DNA of 64,000 nucleotides, taken from assembly GCA_024803745.1 (NCBI GenBank), contig JANJXV010000188.1, positions 434,001 through 498,000 on the forward strand, written 5' to 3'. Origin of the DNA: Megascapheus bottae. Its lineage: Eukaryota > Chordata > Mammalia > Rodentia > Geomyidae. The position numbers and the translations under genes are program-made. Position 1 is the stretch's first letter, and every line of letters begins with the position of its first letter. Shown here in pieces: positions 1 through 12,261 of this stretch. The notes under the pieces were generated by a model. It was given only the letters and a program-made list of their open reading frames with translations, did no database searches and was not told the origin of the DNA.

Positions 1-115
1 CTGGGGTCACGTTGGTTATCCTAGCTACTTAGGAGGCTGAGAACTGAGGATTGTGGTTTGAAGCCAACCCAGATAGAAAACACTTATCCCCAATTAATTA
101 TAAATATTCCAAAGT
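1..115 (+). mobile_element. B1/ID composite SINE, truncated
   Basis: Carries the head motif cctagctacttaggaggc and the mid-element motif around ccaattaattat. The ID-like tail half is absent and the left part may lie outside the window. Orientation is from the head motif. Confidence 0.75.
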
Positions 116-122
116 GAAAGGG

Positions 123-850
123 TGTCCCATCCAGCGGGACATCAACTAGGGCCAAGAACCCAGAGGGAGGAATGAAAGGGACAGGAGACATGAAGAAGGC
201 AGCAAGACAAGCATCCTGATCAAGCTGCCAATTTATTTTTCACACAAGGGTTTATATGCCTCTTCAGGAGAGGGATTGGGGTATAGGAACTGCTCGGGGG
301 AGGGCGTCCGGTAGTAGGATGTTTGCTTGGGGTAGAGGCCAGGTAGTAGGATGTTTGCATATCAACGCAAGCAGGCATGTGTTGCTTAGTGACCTACTTA
401 CAAGATGCAAGCACATTCTTACAGTAAGAATTCAGGGAGGGGGAGAATGTCCCCGATCTCCTCCCATCATCTTGAAATAAGTGAGGGGCAAGGATTTAGG
501 CAATATCTGAATTATGGTAGGCGTTAACCTGAGAGGGGGGACAGAGGCCCTGATTCCTAGAATGGAGGCCATGTTGAGGAAGAAGCAAGACCCACTGGCT
601 CATGTATCTGTCTTTCTGCTGAGGCCAAGCATCTTTTTGCGGGGGAATGGTTTTCATAGATGCCAACCTCCATGCTATTGGGCGTGTCCCTCAGGAGACC
701 CCGAGACTGAGGGCTGTTTAGGCTGTCTCCTCGCAGTCTTAGCTGCACCTCATGCAAATGCTCTACACCGGTCAACGGTAGATGCATATCCCTCGAGTGG
801 GGATTACGGTTCTTCTGGGGGCCCCATAGTCCTCATACTCATTTAGTATC
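123..850 (-). mobile_element. ERV2 (beta-retrovirus-like) LTR, antisense
   Basis: Read on the minus strand, a TATAAA (251-256) is followed after 13 bases by AATAAA (232-237), then a short R/U5-like stretch ending GGGACA at 123, the expected CA terminus. This compact TATA-polyA order is typical of betaretrovirus-like LTRs with a very short R. The 5-prime limit is not resolved; 850 is a guess and the right half could be internal sequence. No open gag, pol or env frame is seen. Old and non-functional. Confidence 0.45.
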
Positions 851-3650
851 TTCCTCATCTAGGCTGTTCAGCACTGGATGGAAAATTCACCCATCCAGAG
901 TCACCATAATGGCTGGAACCAACTAGGGGACTTTGAGTTTAGCACAGAATGTCCCATCACCAAGAGTTTTTGGTTCCAGTCCTCTCAGGAAACGGCTGTG
1001 GGGTGGTGGTAGAATCAGGCAGAACAGAATATGTGGCAGCAGTTTCATCTCTCAGTAACTCCAGTGGAATGTCACACCTCCTGCTGGGTTGCCAGCAAAT
1101 TTCTGCACAAACTGGTTAAAGAAGCTAAACCTAAGGCCTGACTTCGGTGAATTCTCCCAATGATTCCCTGGTTGTTTTCCTGAGCACACTCATTTTGTCA
1201 GGCTGACAACCCATTAGTTTTTTTTTAACCTTTTCTTTTTTTAAAAAAAGAATTTATTAACGTTGATTTTTACATCATCTTTTAAATGACAAGTTTAACA
1301 TACAAGTGTTCAAGGAGGCAATCTCTACAATCACTGGGACTTAGTATTTAGAACTTAATCACAATGAAGCTAAGGTTTGTATGTCATAGAAACACATTAA
1401 TTTATGAAATAAAACTATGTCTATAGAGTCATAGGTTTTTATGTCTATATAGAGGAGGAATTTAGATTAATGTGGAGAGAATAGGGGAATGCAGCCATAA
1501 TATTTAACAACATATATCCTATGAACCTAGGGAAATGGAGAAGATAGGATAGGGGTTGATATATCCATCAAGATATATTGTACTTATAAACTGATTGGTT
1601 AATGTAAACCCACTTGTGTAACCACCTAAGATACTAAAAGTATAAGTTAAAATGGCATAGAACTATTTCTCTCTAATGTTTGGGTATACCTCACCAATAT
1701 TATCCTTGATATTGATTTATAAATTTGACTTAGAGAAAATTAAATTTAGATTATTATAGAACTCTAAAGGTAGCATTTCATAAGCAAGAAATTCTGGAAG
1801 CTCCCAATGTTTTTTTTCCTGGAATGGTGATGTAGTAAGAATTTATCTTGTAGAAGATTAAGATATAATGATTTTTCTCTTTCTTTGCAATATTGTGAAC
1901 TGCTTTAAGAGGCAGAAACCATTTGTAAAGGACAAATTCTATGCAAGATCAAATGATTAACTAAACCCACAACCTTAGTAGGCCAATATTTTCTCTCTGT
2001 ATTCTCCATTGAGTTAACTGGCAAGACATTTTGCTCTGTACTCTAACAAACATACACGTTTTCTTTTTCACTTTTATGCAGGAGTAGGAGAAGGTAATGG
2101 AGCAGACCTGAAAATTGAAATAATAATGCAGCACAAGACTGTATTTACTTGTACTCGCCAAACCTGCACGGTGAGCCAAAGCTCATAAATGAGAATTCTC
2201 ATGTTTGTGTCAAAGCTCCCAGTCAAGTGGCATGATGGTCTTCCCCAAAGTAACATTCACCAAAAAGAGACAGCTCTTGCCCTCTGTCACCATTCCAGTT
2301 GGCATTGCTTAGTTCAGATGCAAAGCAGAGCCTTGTTCCAAACAGTTTCTGAAAGATATTGTCAAACTGTGCTTCAGTTTAGTGCTGCTTCAAATTCACT
2401 TGTGCCCACAAATGCTAAGAATGTCCCCAGGAATTACTCGAGGCTTTAAATGCATACATCATGTCAGTATTTGCCATATGATCTTCCTTTTGATCATTTT
2501 GATCATTTATTACAAAGCTCTGATTCTCAAATGCAGTGTTCTTGAAGGTCCCCTTGGCACTTGTGGAAGTGGAAAGTCATAGGTTCAAAGAGTGATGCAG
2601 AATCTGTCCACTCAGCAATGGGCTCAGTGACTGTCATTGAGACGTTTTGTTGGATGTCACCTTGAGAGCAGTAGAGACAGCATATGGACTGAGGAGATGC
2701 CTCTTTACCCACAGCCATTTCTGAAATGTTCAAGAAATTCTCAAGACTGTGCACCTTTTCCAGGAGAAATTGGCTAATTTCCTTTTTAATCCCAAAGGAA
2801 GCTTACAGAATGATTCCCAGGTTCCTGTTGTAAGTTCTGTACATGCACACAAGTGTAGTGTGTTGTGAGGTTTAGGTAATATATTTGAATTTAATCTCTA
2901 ATCTATGAGTTATCAAATAAGTGTAAAAAGTGACCATTTTCAAACCACATTGTCACATGGGACACTGATCCCATCAATTCTTAGCCCACATTTATTCTTA
3001 TTTTCCTGGATTTTAAGCTCTGAATCCGTAACAACCCTAGTGTAGCCAAGCTATTTCCATCAATATCTGGACCTACAAATTCCCATTAGAGAAGACTGAC
3101 TCATCTGTTTGGCACATGGAATAAAATTCTCAGTTTCAGTGATATTTTTGCTGGTTTCTCTTCTCAGGCCTATATTATTCCTCCTTTATTAAAATCCTGC
3201 AATGACCAACTGAAATTCTACTTTCTAGAATATGCTTTGTTATTCAAACTTTCTGCTGTATACTGCCCTCCCATAGGACACACTTGCACACTTCCTTATA
3301 AAGCTTGAAAACAATATATTATTTTCATATTGTTCTGTATGTAGAAAACTTCCTGAAAACTTGAAAATCATGTGAGAGTCTTCTGTGGGTATGTTTCTTG
3401 AAGCCTAGCATAGCTTTCTTCTTAGTCTATGATGGTATATGAATATCAGAGTAATACATGGGATGATTTCATAGTTGTTAATCCCCAAACTTGACCTGTT
3501 TGTGGTCATTCCATTCACTGGAATGGCTCATTGACCTCATCAGCAACATAATATTTGTCATGAAAGTGGGGTCAATTATTCATTGCTTCTTGAACATCAA
3601 TATACTGTTTCAGACTGAAGTTAAAGTGCATCCTTAAAAGAATATAAAAA
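851..3650. other. No gene recognised
   Basis: The part to about 1225 could be decayed retroviral internal sequence of the adjoining LTR. The rest is AT-rich unique-looking DNA. A 75-codon minus-strand frame at 2527-2754 shows no family I recognise and has no splice context. Confidence 0.5.
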
Positions 3651-3695
3651 TCGGATGATTCACATAGAACAGTCATGTGTATTACATTAGAAATT

Positions 3696-4051
3696 CCTGG
3701 TCATATAGGATGAGACTAAATGAAAGGATCTCTAGGATATTGAAACAAGAGCTTTATCTTGTGTGATTGTGGCTCTTAATGCACTCCGTTATTCCTCTTC
3801 TGTTTAGTTTCCTTCTGGTTAATCTCATATTGTTACTGTATCTGACTTTGTGAACTGGTATATTGTATGTATGTTTATTTGATTATTTAAAATAGGAAAG
3901 AGAAGTGGGGAAACCATATGATTGGGAGAGGTGTTGGGAGAGGAAAATGGGGACAAAACCATGAGAGGTGGTATCAATGTGTGAGAAGTAAGACACCTAC
4001 TATCTGGTGAATATAACTGTAATCCCTCTATACATTACAATAAACAAAAAG
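3696..4051 (+). mobile_element. L1 3-prime UTR tail
   Basis: Shares ordered landmarks with other tails here: ctaaatgaaaggatct, then a tttatttgattatttaaaa segment, a G-rich run, tatcaatgtgtgagaagta, and the terminal tatctggtgaatata before an AATAAA-like end. It is 5-prime truncated, as normal for L1. Confidence 0.75.
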
Positions 4052-6248
4052 ACACTTGTCAAAAATGAATACTTTGCTTCTCAAGTGTAGTCTTAAGATA
4101 GCTATCAAACATTTGGAGCCCAGTACCTTTACCACTTCAGAAAAAAAATACTGCTATTTTCTATATGAAATTACTGAGCTATGAAATTATGAGTATATAA
4201 TGAATTAAGGATGATTTCATGAGTGAAAAAGAATACTAATCGCTGGCAACACTTTGAGTTCCTAATTCCATGTGTTCATTAACAGGTTGTCCATGATATT
4301 GATACCAATAGAGCAATCTTTTTGGTGCCCAACTGTCCGGACTTATGTGATGATATAAAAGTAAAATTTTCTTCTTCGGTGAGTCCTCAAGTATCCTGCA
4401 TGATTGTATGCTCTTTTGTTTGGTCTGGGTTTGCGATTTCCTTTGCTGCAGTTCCCTAAAATATAAAGGACAGATAAAAATGCATGTCTCGGGAAGGGGA
4501 GGAAAACACAAAACAAAGTCATCAGGATTTCTTGTATATATTTAAAATATTTCTGATCACTTTCTTCTGAATTGTAAGCACTTGATATCTGTTACTTATC
4601 AAATGAGAAAAGTATGAAAGCAAAGATGCTAAAAAGAACCCGACATTGTTGGCTTTCCATAAGAGTAATTACAGTTATGTTGTCTATCTTTTAAACACGT
4701 CGTGATCAGTGTGTTTACCAAATGTGAGGGAGATTTTACTTTCCTGTCCATAATTATCTATTGACTTGCTATCATTAGTATGACTGTGTAATTTTAATGG
4801 ATCAGCCGTACATGTCATGTCTGAGTGTCATATATGACTATAATGATTTTCTATGAAATGATCTATTCCTACTCTCAGTAAGAACTTCCATGTGTTCTGT
4901 ATGCCCTCCTTCATTACCTGCTTGCTCACTGCTGAGCAGTCTTAGGTACTGAGATATGAATGTGAATGTTGAAGCAAGTAACCACCTGGGAAGTCTCTCC
5001 ATTTCAATGTTTCCCCTTGGATAACAGAACCACTGTGAATTCTTGCTTAGCTAGTGTCTCTAAACAAACACTGTGGTTTTTTTCCCTGGTGCAGGGGGTC
5101 TTGATGAGAGCTAGTTTTGTGATTATTAAGGGTTAAGATGGGATGGCATGCTTGTGAAAAATGAGGAAATTATTGATTACTGGTTTGTTTTGTTTTTGGC
5201 CATACTTTGGTTTGGATTTTTGCTTGGTTTACTTGCTTGGCTAAACATCTATCACTCGAGTCATGCCTCCAGGCCTGTTTGTTTGCTGGTTAACGTGGAA
5301 ACAATATTTTACTTTTTGCCATGGCTGACTTTGATCCTCCAGATCTCAGCTTCTTGTGTAGCTAGTCATCACCAATATTGATGCCTAATTATTCAAACTA
5401 GCTGTCAGTTATGGAAATAGATGTGAGTTCTATGTCTTTGGGCTGACTCTCAAGGACTCTGTCTCTGGACAGGACCATACATTCCAGCTTTGTTGTGATG
5501 GAGCTCCAGGTGAAATGGCTGTGGATGCTGTACAGTGTGTCTTTCACAGGATGATTGTTTACCCTGGTGGGGAGTGGCTTCATGTCTAATTGGCCCACTG
5601 GTGACCATGGATGCTCCTCACAGGAAGCTTGTTTGTACTGACAGATGACCTATAGCTGCTTCCTGACTTTCTACCAAATTAATCACTCTAGGAAAACCCT
5701 GAATAGAGCAGGTTGTATATGCTTATTACATAAGTCACCAACAAAGCATGAAAACACAACACAGTGAATAAGAGAAGCAGTTTATGACAGAGAAGGGAAA
5801 GGCAGCACATCTTGCAGGGCCAGTGGATGGAGGGGAGCCATCCAGGGGAAACTGATACCTGACCAGTGGAGGGACACAAGGCAACCTTAGAAGCAAATAA
5901 CATTCTCTTGGTGGCCAGGTGTGACCTTAGCAGGTTTTCCATGGGAGGTTTCATTGTGGTCCAAGGTGCTGTAACACAAGTAGTCACTATGACATATCTT
6001 CAGAGGTCCCTGGTAGTATGGAGTCACTAGGTCAAGTGCATTGTATCTGCTTTCACATAGACAGGTGATCACTAGAAAATGGGTGCATGAGACAAGTGTC
6101 TAGCTCATTCCCACTGAGGAACTGAGAGGTAGCAGAAACTGGAAACTGTTGGGGGTAGCTGTGCCCTGCTTCTGGTATTCCAGCCTAACAGAGTCAAAAT
6201 GAAAGCAGAGCAAACAGAAAGGATGAAGAATTCACCACAGTATGTTTG

Positions 6249-6249
<1 letters not shown>
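4052..6249. other. No gene recognised
   Basis: Unique-looking AT-rich sequence without a long frame, recognisable exon or clear transposon on either strand. Short frames at 5.7-6.1 kb look like chance. Confidence 0.5.

Positions 6250-6298
<49 letters not shown>
6250..6298. repeat. (TG)n microsatellite
   Basis: About 24 uninterrupted TG units. Unlike most microsatellites in this window it is not next to a recognisable SINE tail. Confidence 0.97.
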
Positions 6299-6301
<3 letters not shown>

Positions 6302-7653
6302 CATAGGTCTTTAGTTGATTCTTTAGTGGTGTTCTAATCAGATTGAGAGATCATTGTCTATATTAATCATATAAAAACATCCCTGAAGTTGAATTGGTGC
6401 CAAATGGTCATTCTATGTTTAACTTATTGAGAAACCCACAGACGCTTTTCTACCATTGCTTTCCCATTTGGCATTTGTGTCAGCAAGGTCTGAGGACTCC
6501 AGTGGTCTGTGGTTTTGCTGAATTTTGTTGGTGATCCTAGTGGGTGAGACAGTAGAAGTCCAGCTCTGCTCTGCATGTGCTTGCCACCTTTGGGGTATAC
6601 TCTCTGACTAACTGAAGTATATGCTCAAACCCTTGGTGTTTGTTGCATCTGCTTTTGTTTTTCAGACATTAGTTTTTGAATTAAAAATATTGTGAATACA
6701 ATATCCCATCCAGATACAAAATATGCCTATGTTTCCCTCTATTTTGGTGCAATATTTTTTCACCCTGATTATGTCTTTTAATGAAATCCAACTGAACACT
6801 TGTTTTCTATTTCATTGTAGTAATTTTGATCCTTTATATTTTTAATGAAAAAGTATTGTCTTCAAGCCTCTGAGTACATTGTAATAGATAGGACATTGCA
6901 ATTGATGTACACAAAAAGGCAGAAGGAAGGAACGTCAACCCCAATGCAATTATTAGTTTTTGGTATCCATTTTATTATACAAATCACCTCTTTCTTTAAT
7001 CATGTGTTTTTAGAAGCTTCCAAACTATTATGATGACTGCGCATTCTTCATGTGGTTCCATACATCTCTCATAGAGAAAAACAGGTAAGGACAGATTGTA
7101 AGACAGATTGGCAATTCCTTTGCCTACTATACTAAGCTCATTTTCTACAAAAATAAAGAATTGCTTAAGCAAACATTTCCTATCCCCTACCATAAGGCAA
7201 TGTGTCAGTGAAGAGGCAATTACCCAGATCATAATAATGATCAAGTTCTCTCACGAAGTGTACATCTACCCGGTTCCTGGAATATAGAAAGGTCTAAGTG
7301 GATGTCACTTTATTGGGTCATGATTGTGGGATTAGTCTAGGGAGGCTTTAGCTGGCTTTCTTCTGCTGTAAGCACATTTCCATGTAGGACAGAAGTTTTA
7401 AGGCCTGAGAAGTATTAACAATTTCAAAAGCATTGTTTGGTTAACCTCCCCTTTGAAAAGGTTTCCTCATGACTGAATGATGTATTATTGCTAAGAACCT
7501 ACTACTTTATCTAGAAACTCATTCCTGAACCTACAAAGACTCAGTTTTCAGGAGTATTGACCTGTGGTGGTAAAAAGAAAAACACTTTCTAGATCATTCA
7601 CATCAAGGTAGAAATGACTGTTGCCATGTCCTCATAAAAGTGTGAGGATAGAT
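6299..7653. other. No gene recognised
   Basis: AT-rich sequence with no supported exon, RNA gene or clear repeat. Confidence 0.45.
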
Positions 7654-7666
7654 ATGAAGACCTTGG

Positions 7667-7908
7667 AGCTGGGGGAGGTGGCTCAGGCCTATTATCCTAG
7701 CTACTCAAGAGCCTGATCAAAAGATTAAGGCTCAAAGCCACCCTGGGCACTAAAGGACCTGAGACTCTTATCTCCAATTAACCTCTAGAAAAGGGAAATA
7801 GGGGTTGGGTTAAGGGTAGGGTGTTATTCTTGGATTGTAGAGCTCAGGGACAACACTCAGGCCCCATGACCCACCAAGAGGGAGAGAGAGGGGGGGGCAG
7901 GGAGGAGA
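7667..7908 (+). mobile_element. B1/ID composite SINE inserted in an older ID-like SINE
   Basis: Full-length copy with head and tail motifs and a purine-rich 3-prime tail. Target-site duplication atgaagaccttgg occurs at 7654-7666 and 7909-7921. The right-hand flank continues as an ID-like SINE fragment, so one SINE landed at the edge of another. Confidence 0.85.
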
Positions 7909-8030
7909 ATGAAGACCTTGGGCCATGAGTTTGTCCTAGTGGTAGAGTGCTTGTCTAACATGCACAAAGACCCAGGTTTGATTCCTCGGTACCACATACA
8001 TAGAAAAAGCCAGAAGAGGTGCTGGATAGT
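7909..8030 (+). mobile_element. ID-like SINE fragment
   Basis: Contains cctagtggtagagtgcttg and a B-box-like ggtttgattcc, then the linker taccacatacatagaaaa. The 3-prime half is lost. Confidence 0.8.
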
Positions 8031-8409
8031 ATTGGTTACATCCAGTGCCAGACTTCTCTTGAAATCTGAACTGGGCCTGATAATACCTCAAATCTATTAA
8101 GACAGCAGCAAGAAAGCCTCATTTCTACAGGTTTGTAACTCACATACAATTTGATTTTGGAAAGAGTAAACTCTACATTTAAAGGAAAGATTCTATCAAT
8201 TTTCCTACGTGTCCAGCTGTCTCTTGAGCAAAGTCCTCGACAAAGGCAGGGTGTTTACTTGTTGCTTCTTGTCAAACTGGTTCTTGCTAAAGGATAGCTT
8301 TGTCATTTCCACCACCATCATCTCATCGGAGATTATAAGAACATTGGATCCTCCTTTTTGTAGTCATTTCTGGAAAATTGGTATCATTTTTTTCCTTGCT
8401 TGATAAATC

Positions 8410-8703
8410 ATTTTTTTTGCCAGTCCTGGGCTTGAGCTCAGGGCCTGAGCACTGTCCTTGGACTTTCTCAAGGCTAGAGCTCTACCACTTGAGCCTCAGC
8501 ACCATTTCTGGCTTTTTTGTATGTATGTGGTACCAAGGAATCGAACCCGGGTCTTCATGCATGCTAGGCAAGCACTTTAACCACTAGGCCAAACTCCCGG
8601 CCCAATTCCGGCTTTTTTCTATGTATGTGGTACCGAGGAATTGAACCCGGGTCTTCATACATGCTAGGCAAGCACTTTAACCACTAGGCCAAACTCCCGG
8701 CCC
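8410..8703 (-). mobile_element. Dimeric ID-like SINE with a tandem partial duplication
   Basis: Complete antisense copy at 8410-8603, followed directly by a second copy of the tRNA-like head at 8604-8703. The pair is bounded by a single target-site duplication ttgataaatc (8400-8409 and 8704-8713), so the head was repeated within one insertion. A box and B box are preserved in both heads. Confidence 0.9.
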
Positions 8704-8775
8704 TTGATAAATCTTTTTTACACTGATGAGATTGTGGCTTAGACAAAAACATCATTTCACCGATTCAGGGCGATA

Positions 8776-8995
8776 TAGCTGGGCACTGGTGGCTCAGTGA
8801 CCTGTCATTCTAGCTACACAGGAGGCTGAGATCTGAGGAACAGTTTGAAGCTAGCCTGGGCAGGCATGTCTATGTCACACTTATCTCCAATGAGTCCTTG
8901 AAAAATCAGAAATGCAACTGGAGCTCAAGTAAGAGAGGGTCAGCTTGAGCAGAGAAAGTTTATTGAGAACTCAAGGTCGTGAGTAGAAACCCCAC
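8776..8995 (+). mobile_element. B1/ID composite SINE
   Basis: Head motif ggctcagtgacctgtcattc and gaggctgagatctgagg are clear; the ID-like tail is diverged. Confidence 0.8.
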
Positions 8996-9093
8996 TACTG
9001 ACATTAATGTAAACAAAGACAAATACAAAAAAAAACCCAGAACACTATTTAATTACGAGGTTTCATTATACACCCAATTATGTCTTGGTAATT

Positions 9094-9282
9094 ATTGTGA
9101 CAGTCCTGGTGCTTGAACTCATGGCTTCTGCACTGTTCTTTGGCCTTCTCAAGGCTAGAGTCCTACCACTTGATCCACAGCACCACTGTCAGCTTTTCCT
9201 ATGTATGTGGTACTGAGTCATTGATCCTGGGTCTTCATGCACGCTAGGCAAACACTCTTACACTAGGCCAAACTCCCAGCCC
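9094..9282 (-). mobile_element. Dimeric ID-like SINE
   Basis: Near full-length antisense copy with target-site duplication cttggtaa on both sides. More diverged than the copies at 24.4 or 39.4 kb. Confidence 0.88.
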
Positions 9283-9319
9283 CTTGGTAAATTTTGTTAA
9301 TTATAAACACTTAGAATAT

Positions 9320-9480
9320 ATGTTTGTTTGTTTATTTGAAGTAGGGAAAGGGGGGAAACAACATGATTGGAAGGGGGTGGGTGGAGGGAAACAGTGAGAA
9401 ACACATGAGAAGGTGTATGAATGTGTGAGAAGACCTGCACCTCCTACAACCTGGCAAATGAAATTTAAAAAGTTTTACAA
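9320..9480 (+). mobile_element. L1 3-prime UTR tail, partial
   Basis: Contains tgtttgtttatttgaa, the G-rich run and gtatgaatgtgtgagaag landmarks of this family. Ends near 9480. Confidence 0.7.
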
Positions 9481-9714
9481 AACACTTAGATAATATGCTC
9501 AATGTGGGTGTCAGTAATTCTCTAACAGGCATGTTGTGACTGATCAATTTGTTTCTGAAGATTAAGGTCTTTTATGTCATTCCAAAGAGGCAGAATGGGC
9601 TAAGTAGTGAAGACTAGTAGGACTTAAATCCTGGTTGCAGCCAGCAAGTCTCTTTGTAAACAAGGGTGTGCTATTGGATGACTATTCTGTTTTGGTTTTA
9701 TTGTTCTTTTTTTA

Positions 9715-10012
9715 ATGTCGGGAGAATGTAAAGATGGATTACAGTTGTATTCGTCAGGTAGTAGGTGCATTACTTCTCATCTAATTGTACCCCTTCTCAT
9801 GCTTTTGTCCCCTCCTCCACCTCCCAGTCCTCTCTTTTCCCCCCTTCCCTTCTCTGTTTCAAATAAACAAATAAATGTGTATACAATATACCAGGTAGCA
9901 AGTCACACACAGTAACAACATGAGAAAAACCATAAGGGCAAAAAAACAAGAAGAGAAATAACATAGTACATTAAGAACTACAATCACATACTGTAAGCCC
10001 TAAAAGAAAATG
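9715..10012 (-). mobile_element. L1 3-prime UTR tail, antisense
   Basis: Antisense landmarks in order: tcaggtagtaggtgcatta, the C-rich run, caaataaacaaataaatg, and gaaataacatagtacatt. It lies immediately upstream of the candidate acceptor at 10037. Confidence 0.8.
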
Positions 10013-10037
10013 TAATGACTTTTTTTCCTGTCCTTAG

Positions 10038-10225
10038 ACTTTATTTAACACGAGCTGACCTGGACAATCCACATAAAGAAAAGACATGGAACATATATCG
10101 TCCAGACTTTGCTGTAGATATATTCTTTGAAGAAGTCTTTCAGTGACAAACACACTATCTTTATACCCATCACTGTTTAAATTTTCTGTATGTTTATTAA
10201 ATAAATTATATATTGGTAATAGTAA
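10038..10225 (+). CDS. Candidate terminal exon of an unrecognised gene
   Basis: A strong acceptor (pyrimidine-rich run from 10020, cctgtccttag ending 10037) precedes a frame open from the exon start to TGA at 10144-10146. With one base completing the previous codon it gives 35 residues, including NPHKEKTWNIYRPDFAVDI. A short 3-prime UTR has AATAAA at 10200-10205. No poly(A) run or target duplication marks it as a retrocopy. I do not recognise the protein and see no upstream partner exon. Chance, or a decayed exon, is possible. Confidence 0.35.
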
Positions 10226-10412
10226 CCTGTCTTCAGAGTGTGTATGTTTCTATGAACTCATCAATGCATGTATACATATGTACATACATCATAATCTTGA
10301 ATTGGCTAGTTTATGAATTTTCCAATTGTATGTCTCCACAACTACTGGCCTTCTTCTCTCAACTCATTTTCTTTCTTCCCTGTGTATCCAGTTTTCAGAA
10401 TTGCTACAAAAA

Positions 10413-10650
10413 AGCCAGGAGTGGTGGCTCACTCCTGTAATCCTAGCTACACAAGAGGATGAGATCTGAGGATCTGGGTTCAAAGCCAGCCAGGGTACTA
10501 AAGACCATGAGACTCTTATCTCCAATTAACCACTAGGAAAACTGGAAGTGGCCCCTGGCTCAAGGGCCAGGGCAATAGCCTTGAGCTGAAGAGCAAAGGG
10601 ATAGTGCCCAGGCCCAGAGTTCAAACCCCATGACCAGCAGAAAAATAAAA
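10413..10650 (+). mobile_element. B1/ID composite SINE
   Basis: Full-length: head tcctgtaatcctagctaca, middle tctccaattaaccactagg, ID-like tail and A-rich end. Confidence 0.9.
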
Positions 10651-10784
10651 AAGTACTGATAGAAAAATATGCATATAATTTACATCATTCTACCTCTAAT
10701 AGTCTATAGTGAAAATAATTTATTTCCAATACACTATGTTACAAGCTCTTTAAATTTTAAAAAGAGTTTTCAGGTAACATAGGT

Positions 10785-11000
10785 ATTTAGAACTACTTAT
10801 GTTCCAGCAGTAACCCTCTTGGGAATTTATCCAAAAGACTGAAAGTCAGTATACAATAAAGATAGATAGATAGATAGATAGATATACCTCCATGTTCATT
10901 GATGTACTAATTACTATACAAAAATGTTAAGGAAACAGCTCAGATGCCCTACATCAGATTGATCCAGAGAGAGAGGAAGAGTGAGGAATTTTATATCAAA
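10785..11000 (+). mobile_element. L1 ORF2 C-terminal fragment
   Basis: Resembles the conserved end of mammalian L1 ORF2 (gggaatttatccaaaagac, then a tgttcattgatg / cagatgccctacatcag pattern). A (GATA)n tract at 10861-10884 interrupts it. Decayed with stops. Confidence 0.6.
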
Positions 11001-11184
11001 ATGGACCTAGGTAACTTGAGAAATGCAAAAGATTGGGAGAAATTGGGAAAAATGATTGAAGCCGTGGCATGGATCAACATGCATTGCACTCAGAAAGTGA
11101 CATGTTCGATTGAAACCACTAATTAAATATAATGTACTAATTAAATGTAATGCACAAAAGATTTTCCAAAGATGTTTCAACTGG

Positions 11185-11400
11185 GAGATAATGCCTCATG
11201 CCTGTAATCCTAGCTACTCAGAAGGCTAAGATTTGAGGATCCCAGTTCAAAGACTGCCTGGTCAGGAATGTATGTGATTCAGATGTCCAGTTAATCACGT
11301 CCCCAAAAAAGTAAGAAGTGGATTAAGTGGTAGAACACTACACTAGAGCCAAAAAGCTCATGACAGTGCCCTGGCCCTGAGTTCAAGCACATAATGGGCA
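11185..11400 (+). mobile_element. B1/ID composite SINE
   Basis: Head motif cctgtaatcctagctactc and an ID-like tail (ggattaagtggtagaacac). Its 3-prime end runs into the adjoining CT/CA tract. Confidence 0.85.
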
Positions 11401-11430
11401 CATACCCAGGTACATTCCCGCATGTATGGG

Positions 11431-11491
11431 CTCTCCCCCTCTCTCTCCCTCCCTCTCTCTCTCTCTGTCTCCCTCCCTCTCTCTCTCTCTT

Positions 11492-11524
<33 letters not shown>

Positions 11525-11528
11525 TTTG

Positions 11529-11560
<32 letters not shown>

Positions 11561-11590
11561 TACATACATATGCACACATGCACACACAAA
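11431..11590. repeat. (CT)n then (CA)n tract
   Basis: About 118 bases of imperfect CT repeat followed by a shorter CA/CATA stretch, directly after a SINE tail. The long frames over it on both strands are low-complexity artefacts. Confidence 0.95.
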
Positions 11591-12082
11591 TTTTAAAAAG
11601 GAAAATAGACTTTTCAATATCATAGAAGAGCAAAGTTATTAGTATACTTCGGTAGCTACTTTAGAGAGTTATTCATGATAATTCTAAAAATAGTAACATT
11701 TATGGAGCCCAATCATAATAAATCGCACTGCCTAGAAGCTCTTCAATAGTAAATTCATTTAGTCCTCATAATTCAAGTGCTATCATTACTTCTATTTTCC
11801 TGGGAAATTAGAAGTTTGGACAATTAGATATATCAAAAAATTAGTAAAGTAACAAATTCAGGATTTACACCCAACATAGTAATCTAATACCTTGGATAGC
11901 ATGCCAGTAAGGGAATAGCTTTCTCTATTTTTTCTTATTCACTTGGTACCATAATGATGGACAGCTGTGGAGCAAAAACCAAGAGAATCAAACAGGCGAA
12001 TCAGAAATGATATTATTGAATTTTTCACATAAATTTCCACTAGAAATGTTTTCTTCGATTTCTGCTAAGTATCTTAAGAAAT

Positions 12083-12089
12083 TGTGTGT

Positions 12090-12146
<57 letters not shown>
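12083..12146. repeat. (GT)n microsatellite
   Basis: About 30 GT units with one early GCAC interruption. Confidence 0.97.
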
Positions 12147-12147
<1 letters not shown>

Positions 12148-12261
12148 AAATTTGTCTTCTGTTGCTAACTGCAGAAAGGAACTTAAATGACATAATTAAA
12201 TACAAAACATATTTTATTTCTAAATTGTTGTCATGGACTACAGTATAAAATTAAAATTGTG

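Noticed and set aside
2527..2754. 75-codon minus-strand frame with protein-like composition
   Set aside because: No family recognised, no splice or polyA context; cannot be told from chance.
11291..11642. Arg/Glu-rich and Leu/Ser-rich frames on both strands
   Set aside because: Low-complexity translation of the CT/GA and CA tracts.
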